DNA from: a virus
Virus record (IMG/VR): IMGVR_UViG_3300045790_001829
Coordinates: 1 to 34,446 of that record
Length of the DNA: 34,446 nucleotides
Strand: one strand, 5' to 3'
Below are positions 13,665 to 22,082 of the stretch, in pieces. Made by a program: the position numbers and the translations under genes. The notes under the pieces were generated by a model. The model did not search any database and was not told the origin of the DNA. It worked only from the letters and a program-made list of their open reading frames with translations. Numbering within the stretch: position 1 is the first letter of the stretch; every line of letters begins with the position of its first letter.

Positions 13665-14778
13665 AGCAGGCATTCCTATTTTTATGCACTCACACCAAGG
13701 TGTAGGTAAAACATCTTTGGTGAAGCAATTGCACAGGCACATTCAAAAAACTAACCCAGATTTTGGGCTAGTTGATATACGATTGTCGCAAATTGAGGGC
13801 ATAGACATACGTGGATTGATGCAGATAGTAGATGGCAGAACAGTCTATTGTCCACCATCTTATTTGCCAACTGACCTAGATAAAAGACTTATAGTTTTCT
13901 TTGACGAAGTCTTACTCGGAGAGCCAGATGCATTAAAAGCCGTAATGCAATGGGTTTGCGAAGGTAAAGTTGGAGACCACCTGCTGTCACCCCACACCAC
14001 ATTCATTGGTGCATCCAATAGATCAAAGGATGAAGCAATGAATACAAGGATGTCTGGGCCTATGGCTAATCGTTGGTGTCATATCGAGGTTGATAATGAT
14101 CTCGATGAGTGGATAAGGATTTCCCGCAACGGATTCCAGAACAACGGAGAGTATCTGCCGGACTGGGACGCACTCCCTGAGACTCTCGGAAGAGAGTGTG
14201 GGATAGATCTTGACGGAAGGATTATGTTCTTCATCAAGCATCAGGATCGTGATGACAATCCAGTGTGGAGAAACTTCGACAAGTCTAGGTTCCGAAATGG
14301 CGACTATGCCCACGCAACAATGCGTTCCTGGCATGACGTATCAAGGATTCTTACTGTCCTTGAGCGTGACGAAGATATATGGAACCAAATACCAACAATC
14401 AAAAAGATACGCAGAGCATTAGTCTGTGGTCTTGTTGGTGACGGAGTCGGCACTTCGCTCACTGGTCTTATCGATCAACTCGATAAGCTAGTTGACATCG
14501 AAGATGTTAAGAAGCGTGGTGACAAAGCAAAGTTACCAGATAAAAACGATCCTATGTGTCTAGGAATAACGTGGATTAGTGTAGGTGCGTTGACTAATCA
14601 GAGACACTTTAACTGTGATACTGCGGATAACATCCTGCGGTACATTAATAAATTAGGTGAAGAGATATCACCTGACCTCCCAAAGACAACTCAAAGTTTG
14701 ATTGAGAATGCAGGCAACGCAGATGTTTTAGCTGCCTGTGAGCAATCAAAGGAGTATCACACCTTAATATCGGCATAA
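13612..14778 (+). CDS. MoxR-type AAA+ ATPase
   Basis: This 388-aa ATPase has Walker A HQGVGKTS (K33, T34), Walker B LIVFFDE (93-99), a sensor-1 Asn in FIGASNRS (N136) and an arginine region RMSGPMANRW. After the core comes a helical C-terminal domain. MoxR-type ATPases act with a VWA-domain partner to remodel or insert cofactors in target complexes; that partner is encoded at 16097-17491, three genes on. A similar ATPase/VWA gene pair is known in N4-like phages, where its job is unsettled. The ribosome site GGAG lies 6-9 nt before ATG 13612. Confidence 0.85.
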   Translation: MKTLTTQESQIATMICSKAGIPIFMHSHQGVGKTSLVKQLHRHIQKTNPDFGLVDIRLSQIEGIDIRGLMQIVDGRTVYCPPSYLPTDLDKRLIVFFDEVLLGEPDALKAVMQWVCEGKVGDHLLSPHTTFIGASNRSKDEAMNTRMSGPMANRWCHIEVDNDLDEWIRISRNGFQNNGEYLPDWDALPETLGRECGIDLDGRIMFFIKHQDRDDNPVWRNFDKSRFRNGDYAHATMRSWHDVSRILTVLERDEDIWNQIPTIKKIRRALVCGLVGDGVGTSLTGLIDQLDKLVDIEDVKKRGDKAKLPDKNDPMCLGITWISVGALTNQRHFNCDTADNILRYINKLGEEISPDLPKTTQSLIENAGNADVLAACEQSKEYHTLISA

Positions 14779-14782
14779 CACG

Positions 14783-15049
14783 ATGGCAGTTTATGTAGCA
14801 GTCGCTCCGTTCCAATGGAGATGGAGCAACACAATAGATAGTGCAATTCGTAAGTCGCTATCTTCTTATAAGGCTGGCAACTTTAAGGATTGCAGTAGCA
14901 GTTCTTCCTTGCCTGTTAAACTGTACCTGTTGAATCGTCAGCTCAATGAGATGATGGAGAAGTGGGTACTGAATGAAGACACAACATATCTTGGTACATA
15001 CAGAGCCTTCTCAAAGAATGGTTCATGGGTATGGGCTAAGTATATATAG
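14783..15049 (+). CDS. 88-aa hypothetical protein in the ATPase/VWA operon
   Basis: The frame starts 4 bp after the ATPase stop and encodes MAVYVAVAPFQWRWSNTIDS, a CSSSSSLPVKLYLLNRQLNE segment and a C-terminal AFSKNGSWVWAKYI. It is aromatic-rich and probably mixed alpha/beta. No ribosome site is clear, so translation is likely coupled. It ends in UAG, and the following 41-aa gene is in the same frame two codons later, so readthrough would fuse them. No family was recognised. Confidence 0.65.
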   Translation: MAVYVAVAPFQWRWSNTIDSAIRKSLSSYKAGNFKDCSSSSSLPVKLYLLNRQLNEMMEKWVLNEDTTYLGTYRAFSKNGSWVWAKYI

Positions 15050-15055
15050 GAGAAT

Positions 15056-15181
15056 ATGGAAGAAGAACCTAGCTGGCTGACAAACGAGGATGATTACAAC
15101 GAGAAGTTTTATCCTCAAGATAAACCGGAGAAACAAGACCCGGATAACCCAGAATTTTATACAGGAGATTTAGATGAATAA
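15056..15181 (+). CDS. 41-aa acidic peptide
   Basis: TAGGAGAAT precedes the ATG. The product MEEEPSWLTNEDDYNEKFYP plus KPEKQDPDNPEFYTGDLDE is about one-third acidic. Its end overlaps the start of the 302-aa gene (GATGAATAA). Acidic peptides of this size may act as DNA mimics or adaptor tails; that is speculation. Confidence 0.5.
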   Translation: MEEEPSWLTNEDDYNEKFYPQDKPEKQDPDNPEFYTGDLDE

Positions 15182-16082
15182 AGAACCAGAGATAATTACG
15201 GGTGCTGTTCTAGTTTCCCTTGACCTAACAAACTTTGGGTTAAGTAAGAAAATAGACGCAGGAGTAGCAGTCGCTACTCACTTCAACTCCATGGTAATGT
15301 TTGGTACTGGAGGAGAAACAACTCGCAGTTCCAAGCACATCATTGCGAAGAGTCTTTACGATGACATCGCAAAACATCAACGCCAAACTCGTAAGGAACA
15401 CAACGAGTATACTGCAGGTATGCGATGGGCTAAGGGACAAGACATCATGTCCACTAAGATCTTTTCTGGAGGGTCGGGGCAACAAGCTCCCTATGAATCA
15501 TGGCGTAAAGAAAGGGAGGTTAAGCTGGATCATATGGCTCATGAATTTGCGTATAAGTCTTACCCATTAGGTAAGACACAAGCGCAGAATGATTTGGGTG
15601 CGTTGTATAATAGCGATGACTACCCAAGCAGCCAGGAAGTATACGATTCTATAGGGATGGTTGTAACTATAGATCCAATACCTAAAGGTTCAGACTTTAG
15701 GTGTTCACTTGATCCTGTTACTCAAGGAGAGCTGGTCAAAGACTACGATAAAAGACTTGAGTCAATACAAAAACAATCAGTGCTTAAGTTAATCACTGCT
15801 CTTAGCTCTAAGCTAGTACACATTACCGACTCGATTAAAAACGACAAGGTAATACATAACTCCACACTAGATGAACTGTATAAATATGCAGATTCATTGC
15901 CTGCCATTGACTTTACTAGCGACTCAACGCTTAAAGATTTAGCGGATCGAGTAGTAAAAGAAGTTACTTGCGATGGGCTTCGTAACAAGGATCTACTTAA
16001 AGATCCCGATGCAAAAGATACTGTTGAGAAATCGGCAACTGATATTGCAAACAACCTAGATGCCTATGCTGAAACACTTTAA
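15174..16082 (+). CDS. 302-aa protein between ATPase and VWA genes, unknown function
   Basis: The start is supported by AGGAG before ATG 15174. The N-terminus has a VSLDLTNFGLSKKIDAGVAV segment, followed by GTGGETTRSSKHIIAKSLYD and QTRKEHNEYTAGMRWAKGQD. This is a globular alpha/beta part that looks well conserved in type, followed from about residue 195 by a helical C-terminal half. No catalytic motif was recognised. Being flanked by the MoxR ATPase and the VWA protein, it is probably a third member of the same complex or its substrate. This is inferred from position only. Confidence 0.7.
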   Translation: MNKEPEIITGAVLVSLDLTNFGLSKKIDAGVAVATHFNSMVMFGTGGETTRSSKHIIAKSLYDDIAKHQRQTRKEHNEYTAGMRWAKGQDIMSTKIFSGGSGQQAPYESWRKEREVKLDHMAHEFAYKSYPLGKTQAQNDLGALYNSDDYPSSQEVYDSIGMVVTIDPIPKGSDFRCSLDPVTQGELVKDYDKRLESIQKQSVLKLITALSSKLVHITDSIKNDKVIHNSTLDELYKYADSLPAIDFTSDSTLKDLADRVVKEVTCDGLRNKDLLKDPDAKDTVEKSATDIANNLDAYAETL

Positions 16083-16096
16083 CTAAAGGTAAACTT

Positions 16097-17491
16097 ATGG
16101 AAGAGAATGTAGTGCTAGCCAAGAGAGCCACTAAGAAATATGATGAGGCAGTGCGTTACCTATTACAGTCTAACCCTACGCTAGGGATTATTCTGTTAGA
16201 GAGACTGCGCCCTGTGGTTACATATGATGTTGATTGTTATTACACAAATGGAATAGTGATCGGGTACAATCCTAATGCTGTAATGCGTATGTCAATATTG
16301 AATAACGTATTCATCATAGCACATGAGATCATGCACAACCTCATGTGTCACTCAACAAGACGTAACAATCGTGATCATAGGCTATGGAATGTAGCAGGAG
16401 ATTACTGTATCAATAGTATCCTTACTAGTATGCGTATTGGTGAGATGCCAACAGATCCTGATGGCAATCCTAATGGTCTGATAGACGACAAGTACGATGG
16501 TACTAAGCTCAGTACCGAAGCTGTGTATGACATGCTTAATGAGAAAATGAAGCCTAAGAAGCATGATTCGCTTAAAGAAAAACTAAGTAAATTAAAAAGC
16601 AATACTCCAAGTGAGGGTACACCTCAGGGTGACGGACATAATGCGGACAATCCGATTGAGTCCGATAAACCCGACACTATAGAAGATCTTATATCTAAAC
16701 ATTTCAAGGAGGAAATTATTAAATCACAGATGGGATTAGTTGAAGACTTTGTCGCAGAAATACCCGACAAATGGACAGCAAGTACTGATACAAACATACC
16801 TGTATCGGGACAAGAGCTTGAAGATATGTTTATTGAAGCTCGTATACATGGTGAGTTTGCTGGAGAAAAATCCTCCGGTGAAGGAGGCTTTGATCTTCAT
16901 GGTATTGTTGAGTTGAACTCCTTAGAGACTGTGTCTTGGGAGCAAGAACTTCAAGAGTATCTCACTATAAAATGTAAGTCTAAAAAGAACTGGATGAAAC
17001 CTTCCAACAAATGGTTACAGCATGGGTTCTGGATGCCAACAAGAGGAGGTAAGAGTATAGATGACATTGTCATTATGATAGACGAGTCTGGTTCAATGAG
17101 TGAGAGAGAAATTCAAGCTGTCTTTACTAACATGAGTGATCTATTTGAGAGTGGAGACATACCACTCTGTAAAGTAGCGGTCATACACTTCGCAGGTTAT
17201 AGTTGGGTGCATGATGAGCATGTTGAAGTAGTTGAGGAAGGTGACATGCCAGAGTACAAACGTAGGGTAAGTGGGGGCACTAACTTTCAAGGTGCGTTTA
17301 ATAAAGCAAAGGAGATGGAGGTCTTAGGTAATATAAATCCAAGTTGTTACATAGTAATGACTGATATGGAAGACCAGTTTCCTCCAGAACCAGACTTCCC
17401 TGTGCTATGGATGTCGACACAATCAATGGAACAAATATCTTGTTGGCCTGGGATTCCAGAGTATGGTAAATTTACACACCTCGTAGTGTAA
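16097..17491 (+). CDS. DUF2201-type metallopeptidase-like and VWA-domain protein
   Basis: This 464-aa protein has two domains. The N-terminal part has AHEIMHNLMCH (H76, E77, H80, H85), a zincin-like HExxH, followed by RDHRLWNVAGDYCIN, the pattern of the DUF2201 N-terminal domain. After a polar linker (about 185-225), the C-terminal VWA-like domain has MIDESGSMS (MIDAS DxSxS, about 329), GGTNFQGAF with the MIDAS Thr, and IVMTDMEDQF with the MIDAS Asp. All three MIDAS parts are intact, so metal-dependent ligand binding is likely. It is the natural partner of the MoxR ATPase. Whether the HExxH site cleaves protein is not known. Confidence 0.85.
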   Translation: MEENVVLAKRATKKYDEAVRYLLQSNPTLGIILLERLRPVVTYDVDCYYTNGIVIGYNPNAVMRMSILNNVFIIAHEIMHNLMCHSTRRNNRDHRLWNVAGDYCINSILTSMRIGEMPTDPDGNPNGLIDDKYDGTKLSTEAVYDMLNEKMKPKKHDSLKEKLSKLKSNTPSEGTPQGDGHNADNPIESDKPDTIEDLISKHFKEEIIKSQMGLVEDFVAEIPDKWTASTDTNIPVSGQELEDMFIEARIHGEFAGEKSSGEGGFDLHGIVELNSLETVSWEQELQEYLTIKCKSKKNWMKPSNKWLQHGFWMPTRGGKSIDDIVIMIDESGSMSEREIQAVFTNMSDLFESGDIPLCKVAVIHFAGYSWVHDEHVEVVEEGDMPEYKRRVSGGTNFQGAFNKAKEMEVLGNINPSCYIVMTDMEDQFPPEPDFPVLWMSTQSMEQISCWPGIPEYGKFTHLVV

Positions 17492-17497
17492 CATAAA

Positions 17498-17600
17498 ATT
17501 CGTTACTATTCGTTACTCAGTAACGGTAATTCGTTACTATTCGTTACTATTCGTTACTCGGTAACAGTAATTCGTTACTATTCGTTACTCGGTAACGGTA
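17498..17600 (+). repeat. iteron array: seven ATTCGTTACT repeats with three palindromes
   Basis: The 103 bp consist of three units of 31, 41 and 31 bp. Each has two, three and two copies of ATTCGTTACT in direct tandem, and ends in C(A/G)GTAAC(G/A)GTA. At the end of each unit the repeat and this tail make a palindrome such as CGTTACTCGGTAACG. It lies between the VWA gene and a small gene, inside the replication block. Iterons of this type bind replication initiators or act as operators. Confidence 0.92.
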
Positions 17601-17624
17601 ATTTTAATCTACATGAAGGACAAT

Positions 17625-17801
17625 ATGGCTATAGAACAATGGAAAATAACATCAGAAGAGTTTGTAAATCAGTTAGAAAAATTTTTAAAAGACTCTTCTA
17701 CTAACGGAGAATACAATTGGGACTGGCTAAAAATAGACTTAGATGATGGCGGTATGACTGTAGCTCTCACAATCTGGGATTTAAAAGAGGATAAGGAGTA
17801 A
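17625..17801 (+). CDS. 58-aa hypothetical protein
   Basis: I chose ATG 17625, 4 nt after AAGGA; an ATG at 17613 would place that site inside the gene. The product MAIEQWKITSEEFVNQLEKF is followed by NWDWLKIDLDDGGMTVALTI and an acidic tail. It is short, acidic and probably alpha/beta. It is the first gene after the iteron array and 2 bp before the exonuclease gene, so it may be a partner of recombination proteins or a regulator at the array. Neither is demonstrated. Confidence 0.6.
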   Translation: MAIEQWKITSEEFVNQLEKFLKDSSTNGEYNWDWLKIDLDDGGMTVALTIWDLKEDKE

Positions 17802-17803
17802 CT

Positions 17804-18688
17804 ATGAGCATAATATTACATGACTTTAATAATGAGGATTGGCAAACAATCAGACCTCAGTACTCTCTCGGCCCCTACTTAGGGGGCAGTGAGATCGGCT
17901 CAGTTAGTGGGGATAACTCCTTCACTTCAGGCTATACTCTTATGAGGAGGAAGCGTGGAGAAGAAGAGTACCCTGATATATCTGGGCAATTAAATGTTAG
18001 GCGAGGCAATACGCTAGAGCCTATTGTACTCGATGAAGTAGCAGACATGCTTGATACTAAGATCTTCAAGCCGAATTGTATGCTGCTTCATGAAGAGTTT
18101 ACTTGGGCTATCGCTGACTTCGACGGCATCACTGACAACGGATGGATAGTTGAGGTAAAGACTACATCATCCTACCCTAAGATTGAACAAGCAAAGAGTG
18201 GTGTTGTTCCTCCTGACTATATGTGTCAAGGCGATCACTACTTAGCGTTCACTCAGTTTGATGGGTGTCCAGAACCTGGGGAGTATTTCAAGGGTGTTGT
18301 CTATGCAATCTTGCATCACATACATCAGCCCCCAATCATATTAACCGTAACTAGAGAGGAGAGGATTGAGAACACAAAGAAGCTAATGATAATGGAGGAA
18401 GGGTTCATTGATATGTTTAAGCGTAAGGAAATGCCTGAACCTGATGGTCATCCTTCAACATCAACAAGCCTTAGGAAACAGTATGATACAGGAAGAAAAG
18501 TTCTTAGCCCGTTAGAGAAACACATCTCTCTAAAAGAAGCATACAAAGATGCTTGTTTCAAGATTAAGATTCTTGAAAAGATTAAACATCAGGCTGGAAA
18601 CAGTCTACGTGCAGAAATGGGTGGAGAAATACAAAGGATATCCGGAGTATGTAGCCTCGACAAGAGGAATATATTGCGTGTTAACTAA
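17804..18688 (+). CDS. YqaJ-type viral recombinase exonuclease
   Basis: This 294-aa protein carries the lambda-exonuclease-like (PD-(D/E)XK) pattern: LGGSEIGSV (25-33), RRGNTLEPIV with E72, WAIADFDGITDNGWIVEVKT with D105/D107, E117 and K119, and CQGDHYLAF with Q142. It should degrade one strand of double-stranded ends and hand the other to an annealing protein, encoded next. The pair forms a Red/RecET-like recombination system used in repair and concatemer formation. AAGGAG lies 5 nt before the ATG. Confidence 0.88.
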   Translation: MSIILHDFNNEDWQTIRPQYSLGPYLGGSEIGSVSGDNSFTSGYTLMRRKRGEEEYPDISGQLNVRRGNTLEPIVLDEVADMLDTKIFKPNCMLLHEEFTWAIADFDGITDNGWIVEVKTTSSYPKIEQAKSGVVPPDYMCQGDHYLAFTQFDGCPEPGEYFKGVVYAILHHIHQPPIILTVTREERIENTKKLMIMEEGFIDMFKRKEMPEPDGHPSTSTSLRKQYDTGRKVLSPLEKHISLKEAYKDACFKIKILEKIKHQAGNSLRAEMGGEIQRISGVCSLDKRNILRVN

Positions 18689-18719
18689 CTTAATTAACCA
18701 TTTAATAATAGGATACATT

Positions 18720-19448
18720 ATGGCTAAGTTTAATACAATTGACATCAAAGGTAAAAAGTACGTTGAAGTAAAGGAACGAGTCAAGGCGTACTGGGAATTG
18801 TACCCCAAAGGTCGTATCGTGACAGAAATTATTCATCACGATCTTAAAGAAGGAACAGTGATCATGAAGGCCAGCGTCTATGACAGTGAAGGCAACATCA
18901 AGGGCGATGGACATGCTCATGAATTCCAAGCTGATCGTACTAGCATGGTCAACAAGACCTCATTCATTGAGAACTGTGAGACATCTGCTATAGGTAGAGC
19001 CTGCGCTACCGCAGGTATACTTGTAGAATATGGGATGGCTTCTGCGGATGAGGTTACGTCGGCTATCAAACTAGGTAAGGAAATGGATGATGCTAAGATA
19101 AAGAAATCTATCAGCTCATTTACCACCGCAACAACTAAACCCAAGGTTGTTAAGCCTGCTATGGATCTTACTCCTGTATCTGAGGCTACATCGAGTCAGT
19201 TAGAAAGCATTATGGGCAAGAGTAAACCTGTACTGACAAGCGGAGCAACCGCTAATAATAAACTCATTGCTCTAAACGTCAAAGCGATGAAGGTTACTAC
19301 TGGAGTCGAAGGCAAGGCTGTTAGTGATGAGTACAGGAAGTTACTTGCTGATCATAAAGATGAGGTTCTTCCTAAAGCATTGTGTGATCTTGTTGTTGCA
19401 TCTTTAAATGCAGCTAACGATAAAATTACTAATGATAACATAGCTTAA
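18720..19448 (+). CDS. putative single-strand annealing protein
   Basis: I chose ATG 18720 (TAGGA, 7 nt upstream), giving 242 aa. The first 130 residues show KGKKYVEVKERVKAYWELYP, VIMKASVYDSEGNIKGDGHA and MVNKTSFIENCETSAIGRAC. This pattern recurs in phage proteins beside exonucleases and resembles the core of Erf/Rad52-like annealing proteins. The C-terminal part is a low-complexity linker and a small helical domain. It follows the YqaJ exonuclease, which favours the annealing role. The fold was not verified. Confidence 0.6.
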   Translation: MAKFNTIDIKGKKYVEVKERVKAYWELYPKGRIVTEIIHHDLKEGTVIMKASVYDSEGNIKGDGHAHEFQADRTSMVNKTSFIENCETSAIGRACATAGILVEYGMASADEVTSAIKLGKEMDDAKIKKSISSFTTATTKPKVVKPAMDLTPVSEATSSQLESIMGKSKPVLTSGATANNKLIALNVKAMKVTTGVEGKAVSDEYRKLLADHKDEVLPKALCDLVVASLNAANDKITNDNIA

Positions 19449-19471
19449 CCCTTCTCATATAGGAATACATA

Positions 19472-20263
19472 ATGATAAAACTCAACAACACATTAACAGT
19501 TGAGCATGAGCTGAGCAGGTTCTTATTCAAAGATCCTATCTCCTCTACTTTACTGTGGTACTTCCTCCTTGACCATCCTGGGGAAGAAGACAACGGCTCT
19601 TCAGTATCAATCAAAGAGTTAGCAGACAAGCTAGCCTTCACACCAAGGGTGATCCAGAAGAGAATAGATTACCTTGAGGAGATGGGGTTTATTAAAAGCT
19701 TTACCCCTGAATTTTATGGTGGGCAAAGATTGCCTAGTATATATCAGATTAATTTTGAGTCTGATTTCTATGTTAAGCCAGCAAAAAAGAGAGTGCTCCC
19801 TAAGATGGAGCAGTCTGCTGATGTAGACCTCATGATAAAAAGATTTACTGATATAAATTTTGCAACGCACGGCCTAGAGTACAAACCTGACGGGCCACAA
19901 CGTAGCAAGTGGGTCAAGGGCGCAGAGAAAATTCTCACACTCAAGACAGATGGTGCTGAGTTTAGCATGGATACATATGAGAAGGTTGTTACTTTTTTAG
20001 CTGAGCAAATGAAGGAGTCATTGAAGCCAGAGCCTGCGCCTTACATGATGCAGTGTAGGGACTTAGGTAATCTTGTATACACACACCCTTCGCAGTCAGA
20101 CTGTAAATACATTAATGCTTACAGGAAAATGAGTTCGGGCAGTACAATACAGTACGAGTCCTCAGTAGTAATCAACGACATCCTAAAGGAGAATGATGAG
20201 CAGACAATCGGACATACAGAAAATGGTAGCACAACTTATGATAGTTTATGGGAAGAAGTCTAG
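19472..20263 (+). CDS. winged-helix replication initiator-like protein
   Basis: This 263-aa protein has an N-terminal winged helix (VSIKELADKLAFTPRVIQKR, then LEEMGFIKSF) of the type in phage replication initiators (lambda O, DnaD-like). A long linker follows, then a helical domain with GPQRSKWVKGAEKILTL, typical of proteins that contact a helicase loader. Its 3' end overlaps the next gene, a putative loader, and DnaB follows, so initiator-loader-helicase order is kept. The iteron array at 17498-17600 is a possible binding site. It ends UAG-UAA. Confidence 0.7.
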   Translation: MIKLNNTLTVEHELSRFLFKDPISSTLLWYFLLDHPGEEDNGSSVSIKELADKLAFTPRVIQKRIDYLEEMGFIKSFTPEFYGGQRLPSIYQINFESDFYVKPAKKRVLPKMEQSADVDLMIKRFTDINFATHGLEYKPDGPQRSKWVKGAEKILTLKTDGAEFSMDTYEKVVTFLAEQMKESLKPEPAPYMMQCRDLGNLVYTHPSQSDCKYINAYRKMSSGSTIQYESSVVINDILKENDEQTIGHTENGSTTYDSLWEEV

Positions 20264-20729
20264 TAAAGAAGAGTGTAACAACCTCATATCTATCTGGCAG
20301 AACGCTCTCGCTAAGTTGAATGAGCAGGAACTTAGGGTAGGATTCCAAAACCTTATGAAGACTAGGGTTAAGTCGGGTATGCCCAGCCCTGCTGAATTTT
20401 ATGATGCCCTTAACAGTGACATACATGATGATGCATTGATGGCATGGAATCAATTGTTCCAAGCACTCAAGTCACATCCTGGCAGACCTATATGTTTTAT
20501 GGATTACATATTAGCTGAAACATGTAGGAGAATGGGTGGGTTAACATTCTTTGGGAGTCTTTCATCCAATGAGTTATCATTCCAAAGGAAAAGTTTCATG
20601 GATACATATGCTATCCTTGCCAAGCAAGGGGATTCATTTGATCCAGTATGTCATGGTACATACGAAGCGAAGCCTATTGAAATGCCTACTATGGCAAGTA
20701 GGAGATCTATTTCAGGAGGTGAGTTATGA
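20196..20729 (+). CDS. putative helicase loader (lambda P-like)
   Basis: I chose ATG 20196, 4 nt after AAGGAG; the adjacent ATG at 20193 is too close. The 177-aa product is helical, with ISIWQNALAKLNEQELRVGF, VKSGMPSPAEFYDALN and AETCRRMGGLTFFG. The small C-terminal-type PSPAEF motif appears in P-like loaders and related replication proteins. No Walker motif is present, so it is not DnaC-like. It overlaps the initiator by 68 bp and DnaB by 4 bp. The function is inferred chiefly from order. Confidence 0.6.
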   Translation: MSRQSDIQKMVAQLMIVYGKKSSKEECNNLISIWQNALAKLNEQELRVGFQNLMKTRVKSGMPSPAEFYDALNSDIHDDALMAWNQLFQALKSHPGRPICFMDYILAETCRRMGGLTFFGSLSSNELSFQRKSFMDTYAILAKQGDSFDPVCHGTYEAKPIEMPTMASRRSISGGEL

Positions 20730-22060
20730 AACCAAACATATCTACAGAGGTATCATTGCTGAGTATATGCCTAGCATATCCAGACTTATTACCTAGTATA
20801 AGAACAACAGTCCAACCAGATATGTTTGCTGACTCTAAGAATGGTATCATATATAACACTGCTCTTGAGTTGTTTGATCTGGGTAAGAGTGTTGATACTG
20901 TTACAGTATCGTCTGAGATCATGAACAACAATACCTTGATGAATAAGTTTGGTGGTGAGATGGATGTTCAGGACTCCTTCATGAATGTGATGGAGGTTGA
21001 ACCTAAAGTAGAGAACTTCCAAGATTATTCTGATATAATAATCAGAGCATATCGTAAGGAACATGCAAGTAAGGAAGCACATAAGACTGCCGAGAAAATA
21101 AAGGCTGGTGCTGATGCTAGCTCTGTAGTTGAGAGCCTTACTGAAACCATACAGGAGTTGGAAAGATCTTCTTCAAAACCATTCTCCTCCTTCTTAGATA
21201 TAGCCAAGACCGAAGTTGATGAGATCCATAACCGTAGTGATAAAGGTGAGGTAAGTATATCGGAGCAGTTTGTTCCTACACCTTTTAAGAGTCTGAACAA
21301 TTTTATATATGGGTTCAGGTATGGATCTCTGTCACTTCTTGGTGCTAGACCAGCGATGGGTAAGACTACTGTTGCTGTCGCACTTGCCGCTGATGCCGCA
21401 CGTAGGGGTATCAAGACCCTATTCATTTCCATTGAGATGAACAAGACTGAGATAGCACAGAAGTTTCTGTCTCATGTTAGCGGGATACACTTCAATAAGA
21501 TACTTGAGGGCTACACATTTGAGCAGTCTGATTGGGATACAATGCTAAGCACGATGGGAGATCAGCATGAAGCGTGGTCTAAGAATCTTTCTATTGATGA
21601 TACCTCTGAGACTACAACAGATGTTATGCGTTCAATTAACTGGGGCATTAACGAGGGGTATAAGTATATAATCGTTGACCACTTGCATGAGCTAGCCTTT
21701 GATGACAGACGATCACACATCTCATTGACTGAGGCATTGGGAGATTTTGTTAAGCGTCTAAGGAATACAGCTCAAAGAAATAACATAGCGTTACTCGCAC
21801 TGTGCCAGCTTAACAGAGAGGTTGAGAAGAGATCATCCAAGATCCCTATCTCAAGCGACCTTGGAGAGAGTGGTACTCTTGAGCGTGTAGCACATAACAT
21901 TTTATTTCTACACCGACAAGAGCAGAGCAAGGGAGAGATTGACCTTGTTGTTGCGAAAGCACGTGGTGGATTAACAGGTATCGCTACCCTCGACTTCGAT
22001 GGTGGTACTAATAAAGTTCAAGACCAAACCGCATCCAGCAGTAGTTGGTCTAGCAATTAA
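20726..22060 (+). CDS. dnaB: replicative DNA helicase, DnaB family
   Basis: This 444-aa protein has an N-terminal DnaB domain ([20 protein letters not shown]) and a RecA-like motor with Walker [13 protein letters not shown] (about 203-214), [15 protein letters not shown] (H1a), Walker [11 protein letters not shown] (about 313-322) and [14 protein letters not shown], typical of DnaB. No primase domain is fused. It should unwind the fork, loaded by the preceding protein. AGGAGGTGAGTT before ATG is one of the strongest ribosome sites seen. Confidence 0.93.
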   Translation: MKPNISTEVSLLSICLAYPDLLPSIRTTVQPDMFADSKNGIIYNTALELFDLGKSVDTVTVSSEIMNNNTLMNKFGGEMDVQDSFMNVMEVEPKVENFQDYSDIIIRAYRKEHASKEAHKTAEKIKAGADASSVVESLTETIQELERSSSKPFSSFLDIAKTEVDEIHNRSDKGEVSISEQFVPTPFKSLNNFIYGFRYGSLSLLGARPAMGKTTVAVALAADAARRGIKTLFISIEMNKTEIAQKFLSHVSGIHFNKILEGYTFEQSDWDTMLSTMGDQHEAWSKNLSIDDTSETTTDVMRSINWGINEGYKYIIVDHLHELAFDDRRSHISLTEALGDFVKRLRNTAQRNNIALLALCQLNREVEKRSSKIPISSDLGESGTLERVAHNILFLHRQEQSKGEIDLVVAKARGGLTGIATLDFDGGTNKVQDQTASSSSWSSN

Positions 22061-22082
22061 TCTTATAATCTATAAGGAAATC

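Noticed and set aside
17498-17600. CRISPR array at the tandem repeats
   Set aside because: Repeats are 10 bp and directly adjacent, without unique spacers, and no cas gene is near. Iterons fit better.
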